From JAITWN01 sp964437335 (GTDB lineage Bacteria; Pseudomonadota; Gammaproteobacteria; SZUA-140), in assembly GCA_964437335.1 (NCBI GenBank), contig CAYTGL010000016.1, positions 1-64,000 on the forward strand: a stretch of DNA of 64,000 nucleotides, given 5' to 3'. The notes beneath the pieces were generated by a model. The model saw only the letters and a list, made by a program, of their open reading frames with translations. It made no database searches and was not told where the DNA came from. Below are positions 33,782-43,257 of the stretch, in pieces (position 1 is the first letter of the stretch; every line of letters begins with the position of its first letter). Both the position numbers and the translations under genes were made by a program.

Positions 33782-33927
33782 ATGATACCCATGCGAGGTA
33801 CAAAGTCAACACCCGAATATCCGGCCACCGGCGGACAATGGCGCTACAGACTCGCGGCGGGAACGGGTTTTTCCAAGCGGCACAAGCGTGTAGTATCGCG
33901 ACCTTAGGCCACCATAAACCCGGCGAG

Positions 33928-34269
33928 ATGAAACAGAAAAAACTCTACAAGGTCATTTTCCACAACGAAGGCAAGCTGTTCGAGATCTATGCGAAGGAGG
34001 TCGTGCAGAGCAACCTGTACGGTTTCATCGAGATCAGCGGTCTCCTGTTCGGCGAAAAATCCGCGGTCGTCGTCGATCCGTCCGAGGAAAAGCTGAAGAA
34101 TGAATTCGGCAGCGTCAAGCGCACCTATATCCCGCTGCACGCGGTCGTGCGCGTCGACGAAGTCGAGAAGCAGGGGTCGGCCAAGGTCACGGCGATCGAC
34201 GACAAGGGCGGGAAGGTGACGGTGTTTCCCGGGCCGGCGTGGTCGCCGGGGACGCCGCCGAAATCCTGA
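33928..34269 (+). CDS. DUF1820 family protein
   Basis: A 113-residue soluble protein with the DUF1820 pattern: LYKVIFHNEGKLFEIYAKEV, LYGFIEISGLLFGE, VVVDPSEEKLKNEFGSVKR and YIPLHAVVRVDEVEK. The family is small, found mainly in Gamma- and Betaproteobacteria, and its function is not known. It lies alone between the ncg operon (divergent) and the SUMF1 operon (convergent). ATG 33928 fits the family start. Confidence 0.88.
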   Translation: MKQKKLYKVIFHNEGKLFEIYAKEVVQSNLYGFIEISGLLFGEKSAVVVDPSEEKLKNEFGSVKRTYIPLHAVVRVDEVEKQGSAKVTAIDDKGGKVTVFPGPAWSPGTPPKS

Positions 34270-34276
34270 GGAAGTC

Positions 34277-34304
34277 GGGGCCAGACTCTACCGGTCTGAC
34301 CCCC
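34277..34304. repeat. Degenerate GGGGCCAGA / TCTGACCCC inverted repeat
   Basis: Imperfect hairpin between convergent genes. The last residues of the SUMF1 protein (RGSDR) are read from it, and its stop codon is in it. Confidence 0.75.
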
Positions 34305-35229
34305 GGGCGTCGCGGGCGCAACGAAACCCGAGGTCGTCGAAACGTGAATTCGGCGGCACATAGAAGCGGTATGCGGTCCGATAGAAGTGGCTGATGACGT
34401 AATGGCCAAGCCCGCCCCAGCCACCGCCGCGCACGACCTTGTACTTCTCGCCAAAATTCGCTGATTCGTACTTGCTGTCCCGGTACGGCTGATACCAGTC
34501 GTCAACCCATTCCATGACGTTGCCGGCCATGTCGTAAAGACCGTAGAAGGACTTGCCGGCCTCGATCGAACCGACCGGCCTGACGCCAAGGGACTCATCC
34601 TTGCCGGCGTTGACCCTGTCGATCGACCACTCGTTACCCCAGGGATATTCGCGCCCGTCGGGGCCGCGCGCCGCTTTTTCCCATTCCTTTTCGGTCGGCA
34701 GGCGCTTGCCGGCCCACGTGCAGTAATTCGCGGCGTCCTTCCAGGCGACGCCGGTGACCGGCAGCCGATCGAGTTTGCGGCGCTGCTCCTCGATCAGGGT
34801 CAGCAGGCTCTCGCGGTCGAGGGTGCGCACATCGCGTCCGACCTCGAAGACATCGGTGGCGAGTCCCCGCAGCGTGTCCATGTCGGGGGTCGCGATCTGC
34901 AACAGCTCGCGCGTCAGCAGATAGCCGTTCTGCTCCCAGCTATCCGGCACCCAGTAATTCTGCTCGGTGACGAACCGCCGGTATTCCTGGTTCGTAACCT
35001 CGTAGCGATCGATCGCGTAGGCATCCAGATGTACCCGTTGCTGCGGATGCTCGTCGACATAGAGTGGTTTGTTGAAGCCGAACTCGCGGGATTGCGGGTT
35101 CTCGTCAACCTTGTTGCTGCCGAGCAGGAAGTCGCCGGCCGGGATCAGCACCATGCCGTCGTCCGCCAGCGCGGATAGGGCCCACAAACCCAACGGAAGC
35201 AGCAACACTCGCAGGGTTCGCATCAACAT
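34288..35229 (-). CDS. Exported SUMF1/FGE-sulfatase domain protein
   Basis: The 313-residue protein has a signal peptide (to about ALA|DDGM) and one SUMF1/EgtB/PvdO-type domain: MVLIPAGDFLLGS, IDRYEVTNQEYRRFV, GVAWKDAANYCTWAGKRLP, EWEKAARGPDGREYPWGNE and GLYDMAGNVMEWVDDWY. The Cys pair used by true formylglycine enzymes is not evident, so it is probably not one. NirV, a SUMF1 relative, is linked to nirK in some denitrifiers; its role is unknown. Last gene of a three-gene operon. Confidence 0.87.
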   Translation of the reverse strand: MLMRTLRVLLLPLGLWALSALADDGMVLIPAGDFLLGSNKVDENPQSREFGFNKPLYVDEHPQQRVHLDAYAIDRYEVTNQEYRRFVTEQNYWVPDSWEQNGYLLTRELLQIATPDMDTLRGLATDVFEVGRDVRTLDRESLLTLIEEQRRKLDRLPVTGVAWKDAANYCTWAGKRLPTEKEWEKAARGPDGREYPWGNEWSIDRVNAGKDESLGVRPVGSIEAGKSFYGLYDMAGNVMEWVDDWYQPYRDSKYESANFGEKYKVVRGGGWGGLGHYVISHFYRTAYRFYVPPNSRFDDLGFRCARDARGSDR

Positions 35230-35241
35230 GTTCCGCTCCGT

Positions 35242-36273
35242 TCAGGTATCCTTCGCACAACGAAACCCGAAGGTCGAGTTGGTGACACGGGCATTGAAGA
35301 AACTGCGATTATACAGCGGAGCCGAGATCCCGCACTGGTAGAACGAGCAATCCCACCAGGAACCGCCCTTGAGCACGCGGTAGATCTGCCCGAAGTTCTC
35401 CGACCGGTTTTCATTGCCGGGGTGGGGCAGATACCATGCATCGGTCCACTCCCAGACATTACCCGACATGTCGTACAGTCCGTAGGGGCTGACACCCTCG
35501 GCGAACGCACCGACCGGCGTCGTGTCACCCCCGATCCCGATGCGCGCCCAGCGCACCGGCGTGTTCGCCTTGTGCAGGCGGAATTCGTTACCCCATGGAA
35601 ACACGCGGCCGTCCTCGCCGCGCGCTGCCTTTTCCCATTCCTGCTCGGTCGGCAGGCGCTTGCCCGCCCACTTGCAATAGTCGCGGGCGTCAAACCACGA
35701 CACGAAGGTCACCGGATGATCGACCTTGCCCGCCGGGATGCGCCGGCCGGTGAAATGCTGCGGCGCGCGCCGGCCGGAATTCTCGATGAACGCGAGGTAC
35801 TGGAGGTTCGTGACCTCGTACCGGTCGATCGAGTAATCGTCGAGATGCACGACATGCTGCGGCCCCTCGTCGGAAAAGCGTTCGTCGCTGCCCATGATGA
35901 ATTCGCCGGCCGGGATCCGGATCATCGGACCGGGTTCGGCCCCGATGCGCGACTCTTCATAATAGAGCGGAACCTGCATGCCGAAGGTCTCGGTCATCTG
36001 CTCCTTGTCCGACTGGTGCGCCGCGGAGAGCGATGACAGCAGCGCGCCGCCCCGATCATCGTCGTGACAGGCCGTGCAACCCCGATCGATATCGACATCG
36101 GCGAAGGTCTGATCGGTATGGCAGGTCGTGCAGCGTTCGATGTCCTCGCCGTGATGCAGGTTTTGCCGGTCGGTAACGACGTCGCCGCGCAACGGCGCAG
36201 GCGCGTTGAACAACAGGCCGAGCGCCAGCGCGAGCGAGATGCAAAACAAAGACAAGGTGCGGAGACTGCTCAC
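35242..36273 (-). CDS. Dihaem cytochrome c fused to SUMF1/FGE domain
   Basis: After a signal peptide (1-30) come two haem c sites, CTTCH (48-52) and CTACH (66-70), only 18 residues apart, then a complete SUMF1 domain from about residue 115: MIRIPAGEFIMGSDERFSD, SIDRYEVTNLQYLAFIE, FVSWFDARDYCKWAGKRLP, EWEKAARGEDG and GLYDMSGNVWEWTDAW. The fusion suggests that electrons reach, or are sensed by, the SUMF1 domain. It overlaps the ankyrin gene by four bases and precedes the second SUMF1 gene by 12. I know of no characterised protein with this architecture. Confidence 0.85.
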   Translation of the reverse strand: MSSLRTLSLFCISLALALGLLFNAPAPLRGDVVTDRQNLHHGEDIERCTTCHTDQTFADVDIDRGCTACHDDDRGGALLSSLSAAHQSDKEQMTETFGMQVPLYYEESRIGAEPGPMIRIPAGEFIMGSDERFSDEGPQHVVHLDDYSIDRYEVTNLQYLAFIENSGRRAPQHFTGRRIPAGKVDHPVTFVSWFDARDYCKWAGKRLPTEQEWEKAARGEDGRVFPWGNEFRLHKANTPVRWARIGIGGDTTPVGAFAEGVSPYGLYDMSGNVWEWTDAWYLPHPGNENRSENFGQIYRVLKGGSWWDCSFYQCGISAPLYNRSFFNARVTNSTFGFRCAKDT

Positions 36274-36851
36274 AGCTGCCCCGCGTCCCCCTGGCCGGCT
36301 CGCCGCAGCAGGACGGCGATCTCGTTATGATCCTTCGACGACGCGGCCATGAGCGGTGTCCAGCCGTCATTGTTGCGCGCATTGACGTCGGCGCCAGCCT
36401 CGATCAGCGCCTCGACGACCTCGATGTGTCCCCGCATCGCTGCCCAGTGCAGCGCGGAAGACTGCCGGTCATCGACCCTGTTCGGATCCGCGCCGCGCGC
36501 GAGCAGCAGCCTGACCGCCTCGGCGTTGCCCTTGACCGAGGCGCGCATCAGCGCGGTCCAGTTGCGTTCATCAACGGCATTGATGTCGGCGCCATGCTCG
36601 AGCAACAGCGCGATCAGGTCGGTATGATTGCCACGGGCGGCATGCATCAGCGCCGTCCAGCCATAGCTGTTGCGCTCATCGACATCGACGCCCTGCGCGA
36701 GCGCCGCCCGGGCCTCGTCGGCATGGCCATGCATCACCGACTTCATGAATTCGGTATTGCCATCACAGCCGGCGAGGACGAGCGCAAACCACGCCGCGGC
36801 GATTGCAGACACCCATTTTCCAGCACTGGCCATGATATTGAATGCTATCAT
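36270..36851 (-). CDS. Ankyrin-repeat lipoprotein
   Basis: Signal peptide with lipobox (VLAG|C), then about five ankyrin repeats of 33 residues (for example YGWTALMHAARGNHTDLIALL, cut here at LL, and HGADINAVDERNWTALMRAS). Likely a lipid-anchored periplasmic scaffold. First gene of the operon with the cytochrome-SUMF1 fusion (ATGA overlap). Starts at 36851 or 36833 both leave the signal peptide intact; GGGG before 36851 favours it. Confidence 0.87.
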   Translation of the reverse strand: MIAFNIMASAGKWVSAIAAAWFALVLAGCDGNTEFMKSVMHGHADEARAALAQGVDVDERNSYGWTALMHAARGNHTDLIALLLEHGADINAVDERNWTALMRASVKGNAEAVRLLLARGADPNRVDDRQSSALHWAAMRGHIEVVEALIEAGADVNARNNDGWTPLMAASSKDHNEIAVLLRRAGQGDAGQL

Positions 36852-36949
36852 GAAAGCCCCGATCGCGGGGTGCCGCAAGGGAACGCCTCCGCCGCGATCG
36901 AAGGTGAAGTCCGGTGGCGCCGTCCGGGCAGCGCCGCTATCATTGCGCT

Positions 36950-37273
36950 ATGAGTAAACCGATGAAATTCTTCGTCTGTCCCAAGTGCGAGCAACGCAGC
37001 ATCACGGTCAAGGACAAGTACCTGAGCGGGCACTGGATCAATATCTACTGCCCGGCTTGCGGCGCCCGCCTGTTCGCCGAGCCGGTTTTGCTGGCCGTGA
37101 CCTACATGGCCTTTTTCTGGGCCGTGAGCTGGTTCGTGTCCTGGGCGATGCTGAAGGGAGACTGGAGCCTGGCGCTGTACCTGATCCCGGTCTGGCTGAT
37201 CATCGATTTTACCAGCCTCGCCTACCTGCCGCTCCGGGTGATGCGGCCCAAGGCCGCGGCGCCAAGGGAATAG
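36950..37273 (+). CDS. Zinc-ribbon membrane protein, unknown function
   Basis: The 107-residue protein has a N-terminal Cys4 zinc ribbon (CPKCEQRS and CPACGARL, residues 10-45) and two membrane helices behind it. No known family could be named. Start at 36950 puts the ribbon directly at the N-terminus. Followed 46 bases later by the pentapeptide gene, perhaps in one transcript. Confidence 0.72.
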   Translation: MSKPMKFFVCPKCEQRSITVKDKYLSGHWINIYCPACGARLFAEPVLLAVTYMAFFWAVSWFVSWAMLKGDWSLALYLIPVWLIIDFTSLAYLPLRVMRPKAAAPRE

Positions 37274-37319
37274 TCGCGATGATCCACCAGGCCGGATGTG
37301 CGCGGTTCCGGCGCGAAAG

Positions 37320-37712
37320 ATGATCCGGATCTACGATAGAAAGGGTTTCGTCGAACTGCTCTATCTCGACGCCGTCACGCTGGTCGGCGCGGACCTCGCG
37401 CATGCCGGGTTGCCCGAGGCAAACCTGGTGCAGGTCGATCTGCGCGGCGCGGACTTGTCCCATGCAGTACTCACCCATGCCGACCTGCGGCTCGCGAACC
37501 TCGCAGGCGCCCGGCTGAACCATGCCGACCTGACTGGAGCTGACCTGACTGGGGCCGATCTGTCGGGGGCGGACCTCACTGGCGCGGACCTTTCCGGGGC
37601 CCGGCTGGCGGAGACAATCCTCGATGGCGCAACCTTGACGGATACGCGCCTGCCGGACGGTTTTCTGAAAGCTTCCCCACTCGCAAGCATCAAGGTCAAG
37701 ATCGAATCATAA
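37320..37712 (+). CDS. Pentapeptide-repeat protein
   Basis: The 130-residue protein has about 15 A(D/N)LXX repeats from residue 25 (HADLTGADLTGADLSGADL), which fold as a right-handed quadrilateral helix. Some relatives mimic DNA and protect gyrase; function here is not assigned. A short globular segment (MIRIYDRKGFVELLY) precedes the repeats. Seven bases before uvrD, so probably co-transcribed. Confidence 0.82.
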   Translation: MIRIYDRKGFVELLYLDAVTLVGADLAHAGLPEANLVQVDLRGADLSHAVLTHADLRLANLAGARLNHADLTGADLTGADLSGADLTGADLSGARLAETILDGATLTDTRLPDGFLKASPLASIKVKIES

Positions 37713-37719
37713 GGCATCC

Positions 37720-39912
37720 ATGGACGTCACCCGCATCCTCGACCCGCTGAACGACGCCCAGCGCGAGGCCGTCGCGATGCCGCCCGGCCCGGCGCTGGTG
37801 CTCGCCGGCGCCGGCAGCGGCAAGACCCGCGTGCTCGTGCATCGCATCGCGTGGCTGATCCGCGCCGAGGACGTGTCGCCGTTCGGCATCCTCGCGGTGA
37901 CGTTCACGAACAAGGCCGCGGCCGAGATGCGCGGGCGCATCGAATCGATGCTCGGTATGCCGGTCGGCGGCATGTGGGTCGGCACGTTCCACGGCCTCGC
38001 GCACCGTTTGTTGCGCGCGCACTGGCGCGACGTCGGCCTGCCGCAGACCTTCCAGATCCTCGACTCCGAGGACCAGTACCGGCTGATCCGCCGCGTGCTG
38101 AAAGCGATGAACCTCGACGAGGCGCAGTGGCCGCCGAAGCAGGCGCAGTGGTTCATCAACGCGCGCAAGGACGAGGGCCTGCGCCCGAAACACATCGACG
38201 ATCGCGGCGACCTCTTTCTCGGCCAAATGCTGCGCATCTACCAAGCCTACGAGGAAGCCTGCCACCGCGCCGGCGTCGTCGACTTCGCGGAGCTGCTGCT
38301 GCGCGCGCACGAGCTGTGGCGCGACCGGCCCGAGATACTCGCCCATTACCGCAACCGTTTTCGTCATGTGCTGGTCGACGAATTCCAGGACACCAACGCG
38401 ATCCAGTACGCATGGCTGCGGTTGCTTGCCGGCAAGGACATACCGCTGTTCGTCGTCGGCGACGACGACCAGTCGATCTACGGCTGGCGCGGCGCGCGCA
38501 TCGAGCATATCCAGCGCTTCAGCCAGGACTTCCCCGGCGCGCGGCTGGTGCGCCTCGAACAGAACTACCGCTCGACCGGCACGATCCTGAACGCCGCGAA
38601 CGCGCTGATCGACCACAATGACGGCCGCCTCGGCAAAAAGCTGTGGACCGACGGCGCGAAAGGCGAGCCGATCCAGCGCTACACCGCGTACAACGACCAC
38701 GAAGAGGCGCGCTTCATTGCCGAGCGTATCCGGCGCTGGGTCGAGGACGGCAACCGGCGCGATGAGGTCGCGATCCTGTACCGCTCGAACGCACAGTCGC
38801 GCGTCATCGAAGAGGCACTGATCCGGTCCGGCATTCCTTATAGAGTGTACGGCGGCTTCCGCTTCTTCGAGCGCGCCGAGATCAAGGATGCGCTCGCGTA
38901 CCTGCGTCTCGTCACGAGCCGCACCGACGACCCGTCGTTCGAGCGCGTCGTCAACACGCCGACCCGCGGCATCGGCGAGCGCACGATCGAGCAGGTGCGC
39001 CTGACCGCGCGGGCGCGCGGCATCCCGCTGTGGGACGCGGCGCGCGAGATCTGCGCGTCGAACGAACTCGCGGCGCGTTCATCGTCGGCCTTGCGCGTGT
39101 TCCTCGACCTGATCGATGCGCTCGACGCCGAGGTGCGCGAGCTGCCGCTGTTCGAGCAGGTCGATAGCGCGATCCAGAAGAGCGGGCTGATCGCGCATTA
39201 TCAGAAGGAGAAAGGCGAACGCGGCGAAGCGCGCATCGAGAACCTCGAAGAACTCGTCAGCGCCGCGCGGCAGTTCGAGTATGCGCCCGAAACGACCGAC
39301 CCCGATGAAATCAGAATGGAACCGCTGCCGGCGTTCCTGTCCCACGCCGCGCTCGAGGCCGGCGACGCCCAAGCCGAGAAGAATACCGACTGCGTGCAAC
39401 TGATGACGCTGCACTCGGCGAAGGGCCTCGAGTTCCCGCTGGTGTTCCTCGCCGGCATGGAAGAGGGCCTGTTCCCGCACGGGCGCTCGGTCGAGGAACC
39501 GGGGCGGCTCGAAGAAGAGCGGCGGCTGTGCTACGTCGGCATCACGCGCGCGAAGAAACAACTGTACATCACCCATGCCGAGATGCGGCGGCTGCACGGC
39601 TCGGAGATGTTCCAGGCGCCGTCGCGGTTCATCGGCGAGATACCGGAAGAGCTGATCGAGGAAGTGCGCGCGACGACGACGCGCGTGTCACGGACGTCGT
39701 ATGCGCCGGCAGCGCAGCCCGTGCACAGAAAGGTCGTCGACGAGATGCCCGCCGGGCTCAAGCTCGGGCAGCGGGTCGCGCATGCGAAGTTCGGCGAGGG
39801 CGTAATCCTGAATTACGAAGGGCAGGGGAGTCATGCGCGGGTGCAGGTGAATTTCAGGCAGGCGGGGAGTAAGTGGTTGGTGGTGGCTTATGCGAATCTG
39901 GAGGCGATATAG
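37720..39912 (+). CDS. uvrD: UvrD-type DNA helicase II
   Basis: SF1A 3'-5' helicase for nucleotide excision and mismatch repair. Motifs in order: LAGAGSGKTRVLVHR (Walker A), VTFTNKAAAEMRGRI, VGTFHGLAHRLLRAH, LVDEFQDTNAIQY (Walker B), VGDDDQSIYGWRGA, RLEQNYRST, MTLHSAKGLEFP and LCYVGITRAKKQL. Length 730. The C-terminus has the Tudor-like RNA-polymerase-binding part (GQRVAHAKFGEGVILNYEG). Last host gene before the AT-rich island. Confidence 0.96.
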   Translation: MDVTRILDPLNDAQREAVAMPPGPALVLAGAGSGKTRVLVHRIAWLIRAEDVSPFGILAVTFTNKAAAEMRGRIESMLGMPVGGMWVGTFHGLAHRLLRAHWRDVGLPQTFQILDSEDQYRLIRRVLKAMNLDEAQWPPKQAQWFINARKDEGLRPKHIDDRGDLFLGQMLRIYQAYEEACHRAGVVDFAELLLRAHELWRDRPEILAHYRNRFRHVLVDEFQDTNAIQYAWLRLLAGKDIPLFVVGDDDQSIYGWRGARIEHIQRFSQDFPGARLVRLEQNYRSTGTILNAANALIDHNDGRLGKKLWTDGAKGEPIQRYTAYNDHEEARFIAERIRRWVEDGNRRDEVAILYRSNAQSRVIEEALIRSGIPYRVYGGFRFFERAEIKDALAYLRLVTSRTDDPSFERVVNTPTRGIGERTIEQVRLTARARGIPLWDAAREICASNELAARSSSALRVFLDLIDALDAEVRELPLFEQVDSAIQKSGLIAHYQKEKGERGEARIENLEELVSAARQFEYAPETTDPDEIRMEPLPAFLSHAALEAGDAQAEKNTDCVQLMTLHSAKGLEFPLVFLAGMEEGLFPHGRSVEEPGRLEEERRLCYVGITRAKKQLYITHAEMRRLHGSEMFQAPSRFIGEIPEELIEEVRATTTRVSRTSYAPAAQPVHRKVVDEMPAGLKLGQRVAHAKFGEGVILNYEGQGSHARVQVNFRQAGSKWLVVAYANLEAI

Positions 39913-40051
39913 CGTTTCCTTTTCCTGCGTGATGGCGCCTTCGACACGCATCTGATCATATCCCTCACATCCCGCGAATCACATCGGCCGTCGCTCGGCC
40001 AAAGCCGTTGCGGAGAATCCGAGCAATTTGGTTGCTCTCGATTCGCTGATC

Positions 40052-40079
40052 AGATCTTCCGCAAGCGCGCGGAAGATCT
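40052..40079. repeat. Hairpin at left edge of AT-rich island
   Basis: AGATCTTCCGC, loop AAGCGC, GCGGAAGATCT: perfect 11-bp stem without a T tract. It lies in the 287-base gap between uvrD and the methyltransferase, where base composition falls; the rest of that gap is AT-rich leader with no assignable gene. It may be a terminator remnant or an island boundary mark. Confidence 0.6.
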
Positions 40080-40199
40080 CACGTTCAAAGCGAAACAACC
40101 TTCTCCTTAAAGGAGTATTGTTCGCCCATCCAGGATTAGCAATTTGAATAACTCGATACTATACAGTAACCTACTATCAATTTAGACCAAATACCGGGC

Positions 40200-41357
40200 A
40201 TGGGACAAAAGGATTATCCCTCAATGAGCATAACTAACAACATTGAAGAAGCGCGAAATGATTCCGCGTTAAACGAACAGCCCGTTATGCGCAGAAGCAT
40301 AGATACAAATCAGTTCAAGAAAAAATTAATAGATAAAAAGCAGAATATGGTAACTGTAGGATGTCTTTTCTCTGCCATTGGTGGTTTTAGCAAGGCATTT
40401 CAACAGCATGGCGCGTCGATTCTTTGGGCAAATGAAAAAGATAGATTCGCTTCAGAAACATTTCGACTAAATTTCCCCAATGTCAGGCACATCGAAAAGC
40501 CTGTTGAAGACCTCTCTGTACATAGAGATCATCTCCAACCGATTGATGTTCTGACCGCCGGTTTCCCATGTCAATCGTTCTCGATTGCTGGCGAGAAACG
40601 CGGATTTCAGGATCCACGTGGCCTTCTTTTTCTGCACATCATCAGAATAATAAGGGAATTTGGATCCAAGAAACCGAAAGTTCTGCTCCTCGAGAACGTC
40701 AAGAACCTCAAAGCCCACGATAAAGGGAGAACATTCAAGCGAATCCAAGCTGAAATCCAAAGAGCCGGTTACTGGTTCAGCGATGCTAACACTCGAGTTC
40801 TTAACACCGCCGACTACACCGATATTCCTCAGAATCGTGAGAGAGTCTTCATGGTTGCTATGAGTCGAGCGCATTTTACAGCCAATGCTTTTATTTTTCC
40901 TGATCCCTCCCTACAAATAAAGAGGCGCGCTGTGCGCACTTTCCTTGATCTTAAAGAAAAAGCAGATCCAACTTTATATTTCACTCCCGACTCACAGTAT
41001 TACGAAATGTTCCACAAAGAAATCGAGAAAGGCGGGCGCGCTCATATCTATCAACTACGGCGAAGCTACGTTCGAAAGAACATGTCAAATATGTGTTTCA
41101 CTCTTATGGCTAATATGGGAGGGGGTGGCCACAATCAGCCGGTCATTAAAGACCGTTGGGGAATCAGAAAACTCACTCCGAGAGAGTGTGCACGATTGCA
41201 GGGTTACGAAGATTCTTGGTTTCAAATACCAGAGAGCCTCTCGAACACTCAAGTCTACAAGCAAATTGGCAACTCCGTTACCGTTCCATTAGTAGCCTTG
41301 CTCGCGCAGGGCATCATGCAGCATATTCAATCGTTGAGCAATAAGCAGAGGGCATAA
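40200..41357 (+). CDS. C5-cytosine DNA methyltransferase of defence operon
   Basis: The 385-residue enzyme has all core motifs in order: I (CLFSAIGGFSKAF, a variant of FAGxGG), IV (AGFPCQSFSIAG, nucleophile Cys124), VI (LLENVKNL, 165-167 ENV), VIII (QNRERVFMVA), target-recognition region about 245-320 with CFTLMANMGGGGHNQP, IX (RKLTPRECARLQGY) and X (YKQIGNSVTVP). The first 50 residues are extra. It should protect host DNA in the five-gene system. Codon use is AT-rich, unlike neighbours. ATG 40224 behind AAAGGA is an alternative start. Target sequence not predictable here. Confidence 0.93.
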   Translation: MGQKDYPSMSITNNIEEARNDSALNEQPVMRRSIDTNQFKKKLIDKKQNMVTVGCLFSAIGGFSKAFQQHGASILWANEKDRFASETFRLNFPNVRHIEKPVEDLSVHRDHLQPIDVLTAGFPCQSFSIAGEKRGFQDPRGLLFLHIIRIIREFGSKKPKVLLLENVKNLKAHDKGRTFKRIQAEIQRAGYWFSDANTRVLNTADYTDIPQNRERVFMVAMSRAHFTANAFIFPDPSLQIKRRAVRTFLDLKEKADPTLYFTPDSQYYEMFHKEIEKGGRAHIYQLRRSYVRKNMSNMCFTLMANMGGGGHNQPVIKDRWGIRKLTPRECARLQGYEDSWFQIPESLSNTQVYKQIGNSVTVPLVALLAQGIMQHIQSLSNKQRA

Positions 41358-41364
41358 AGCGGCT

Positions 41365-43257
41365 ATGTATTGGATATTCCCAAGAAACGACGGCGGCCGT
41401 GATAGCGGCTTTCATGATGCAGGAGTCGAAACTTTCAAAGGAAATTTGGATCGTTATATTGCCCGAGAACTGATCCAAAATAGTTTTGATGCTCGTCTTG
41501 ATCCCGAGAAACCAGTACACATAAAATTTGAGCTCCTTAAGCTAGACCGGAAGAAAATTCCCGCTATTGATTACCTTCAGGACACTTTCGGACGATGTGC
41601 CGACTACTGGAAGGATCAAAGCAAAGTCCACACCTTCTTCGAAACTGCGGCTACTCTGGCCGGGCAACAGTATCTGACGGCGCTGAAGGTGAGCGACTAC
41701 AACACAACTGGAGTTCCTGGCACAGATATAGACCGCACCAAAAACTGGTATCACCTGATACGGTGCGCAGGTTCGTCCTCCAAGGGCGGTGGCGAAGGAG
41801 GCTCGTTTGGCATAGGGAAAAACGCTCCTTTCGCGGCAAGCAAGCTACGTACCGTCTTCTATTCCACGATGACTAGAAATGAGCAACATGCTTTTCAGGG
41901 AATCGCGACGCTGGTATCACACAAACTGCCTGATGGAGTAACCGCCCAACCAACAGGATATCTAGGCGGGATTCGCGGAGAGTCAATTCGTGAAGTGGAA
42001 AATATCCCCCCTGAATTTCGGCGAACTGAGCACGGATTAGATATCCTTGTCCTCGAGTATCCGGCCGCCAAAACGTGGCAAAATGACTTGGTATATTCGG
42101 TTCTCGACAATTTCTGGCCAGCTATAGACTTCGGAGACCTCGTGGTGACCATTGGCAACCAGACTATTGACAAGTCAAACCTATCAAAGCTTATGGACGC
42201 CTTCAGCGGTCAAGAGGAGTTTACCGCTCATTTCTATTACCAGGCATATAAATCTCCTTGTTCTCAGGCTTTCCACGAATCTCTGCCGAAATTGAACGAG
42301 GTAAGCCTTTATCTTTCTACTAGCGATGCTGAATTACCCAAGCGTGTTGCTATGGTACGAAAAACCGGGATGGTTATAGAAAAGAGGGGTTATCTACGTT
42401 CAGTTTTGCCATTCTGTGGAGTTTTCTTGTGCCGAAACGACATAGGTAATCACATCCTTCGGGATATGGAGCCACCACGACATGACACATGGGATCCCGA
42501 TCACCCAGAAAAGGGAGCAAACAAGAAAATTGAACATGAATACATGACCTTCATTCGCGAATGCATAAGAAAGCTCGTTCCAGTTGATGACTCAAAAGTT
42601 ATTGCGATCCCGGATCTTAATCGTTTTCTACCCGATGATGAAGAAAGCGATGAAGAATCGTTCGATGGCAATGAGTCAACCTCTTCTAGAATCGAGACGC
42701 CTGACAGGTCGCCGTTACCCGAAAAGATCCTTGGACGGAGAATTGAGCCCCGCCGAAGGAATATGCAGCCAGACAAATTAAAACCCGAAGGTGATGAAGA
42801 TGAAACGGAATCTGGCGAGGGAGACGGTTCGGGTGGTGGGGCCGACAAGCACTCCAACGAAACGGAGGGGGGAAATGGCGCTGGTGGTGGAGGTAAAGGC
42901 AAGGGAAGCGCGGATTCAAGCACTGGCGGAAAAGGAGGGGATCACTCAAAACCGGCTATCCCCGTGCGCTATAGAACATTCGCGAAGAACTCCGGCAATG
43001 GGGTATACAGTTTGATGGTTGCTCGACAAGAAAAAGGAGATGCGCCCCTCTATTTGGTTGTTTCCACCATCGGAGACGACCAAAAGGCCGCTACCGAGAT
43101 AAAAGAAGCTCGGCTCAATGATGGAGTGCCCGTTCCAGTTTCCGGTCCAGGGATACTCGGACCCATAACGCTTTCCCCTGATGAAACATTGCTCATCGAA
43201 TTTTCACTTTCTGAACCAATCCGGGTCGCGATGGAGGTTACAGCTCATGAGGCTTAG
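41365..43257 (+). CDS. GHKL (MORC/MutL-like) ATPase of defence operon
   Basis: The 630-residue protein starts with a Bergerat-fold ATPase: N box RYIARELIQNSFDA (Glu35, Asn39, Asp42), a G1-like DYNTTGV (Asp111) and a glycine-rich lid GGGEGGSFGIGKNAP (141-155). A middle domain follows (to about 440), then an acidic and Gly/Ser-rich linker (about 475-530) and a beta-rich C-terminal domain. Such ATPases were linked by comparative genomics to MutL/MORC relatives in restriction-like operons. Seven bases after the methyltransferase and overlapping the next gene by 11. ATP-gated DNA clamping or remodelling is inferred. Confidence 0.85.
   Translation: MYWIFPRNDGGRDSGFHDAGVETFKGNLDRYIARELIQNSFDARLDPEKPVHIKFELLKLDRKKIPAIDYLQDTFGRCADYWKDQSKVHTFFETAATLAGQQYLTALKVSDYNTTGVPGTDIDRTKNWYHLIRCAGSSSKGGGEGGSFGIGKNAPFAASKLRTVFYSTMTRNEQHAFQGIATLVSHKLPDGVTAQPTGYLGGIRGESIREVENIPPEFRRTEHGLDILVLEYPAAKTWQNDLVYSVLDNFWPAIDFGDLVVTIGNQTIDKSNLSKLMDAFSGQEEFTAHFYYQAYKSPCSQAFHESLPKLNEVSLYLSTSDAELPKRVAMVRKTGMVIEKRGYLRSVLPFCGVFLCRNDIGNHILRDMEPPRHDTWDPDHPEKGANKKIEHEYMTFIRECIRKLVPVDDSKVIAIPDLNRFLPDDEESDEESFDGNESTSSRIETPDRSPLPEKILGRRIEPRRRNMQPDKLKPEGDEDETESGEGDGSGGGADKHSNETEGGNGAGGGGKGKGSADSSTGGKGGDHSKPAIPVRYRTFAKNSGNGVYSLMVARQEKGDAPLYLVVSTIGDDQKAATEIKEARLNDGVPVPVSGPGILGPITLSPDETLLIEFSLSEPIRVAMEVTAHEA

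Noticed and set aside
34288..36273. Calling the SUMF1 proteins true formylglycine-generating enzymes
   Set aside because: The catalytic Cys pair is not evident and no sulfatase is nearby; the fold is shared by many other proteins.
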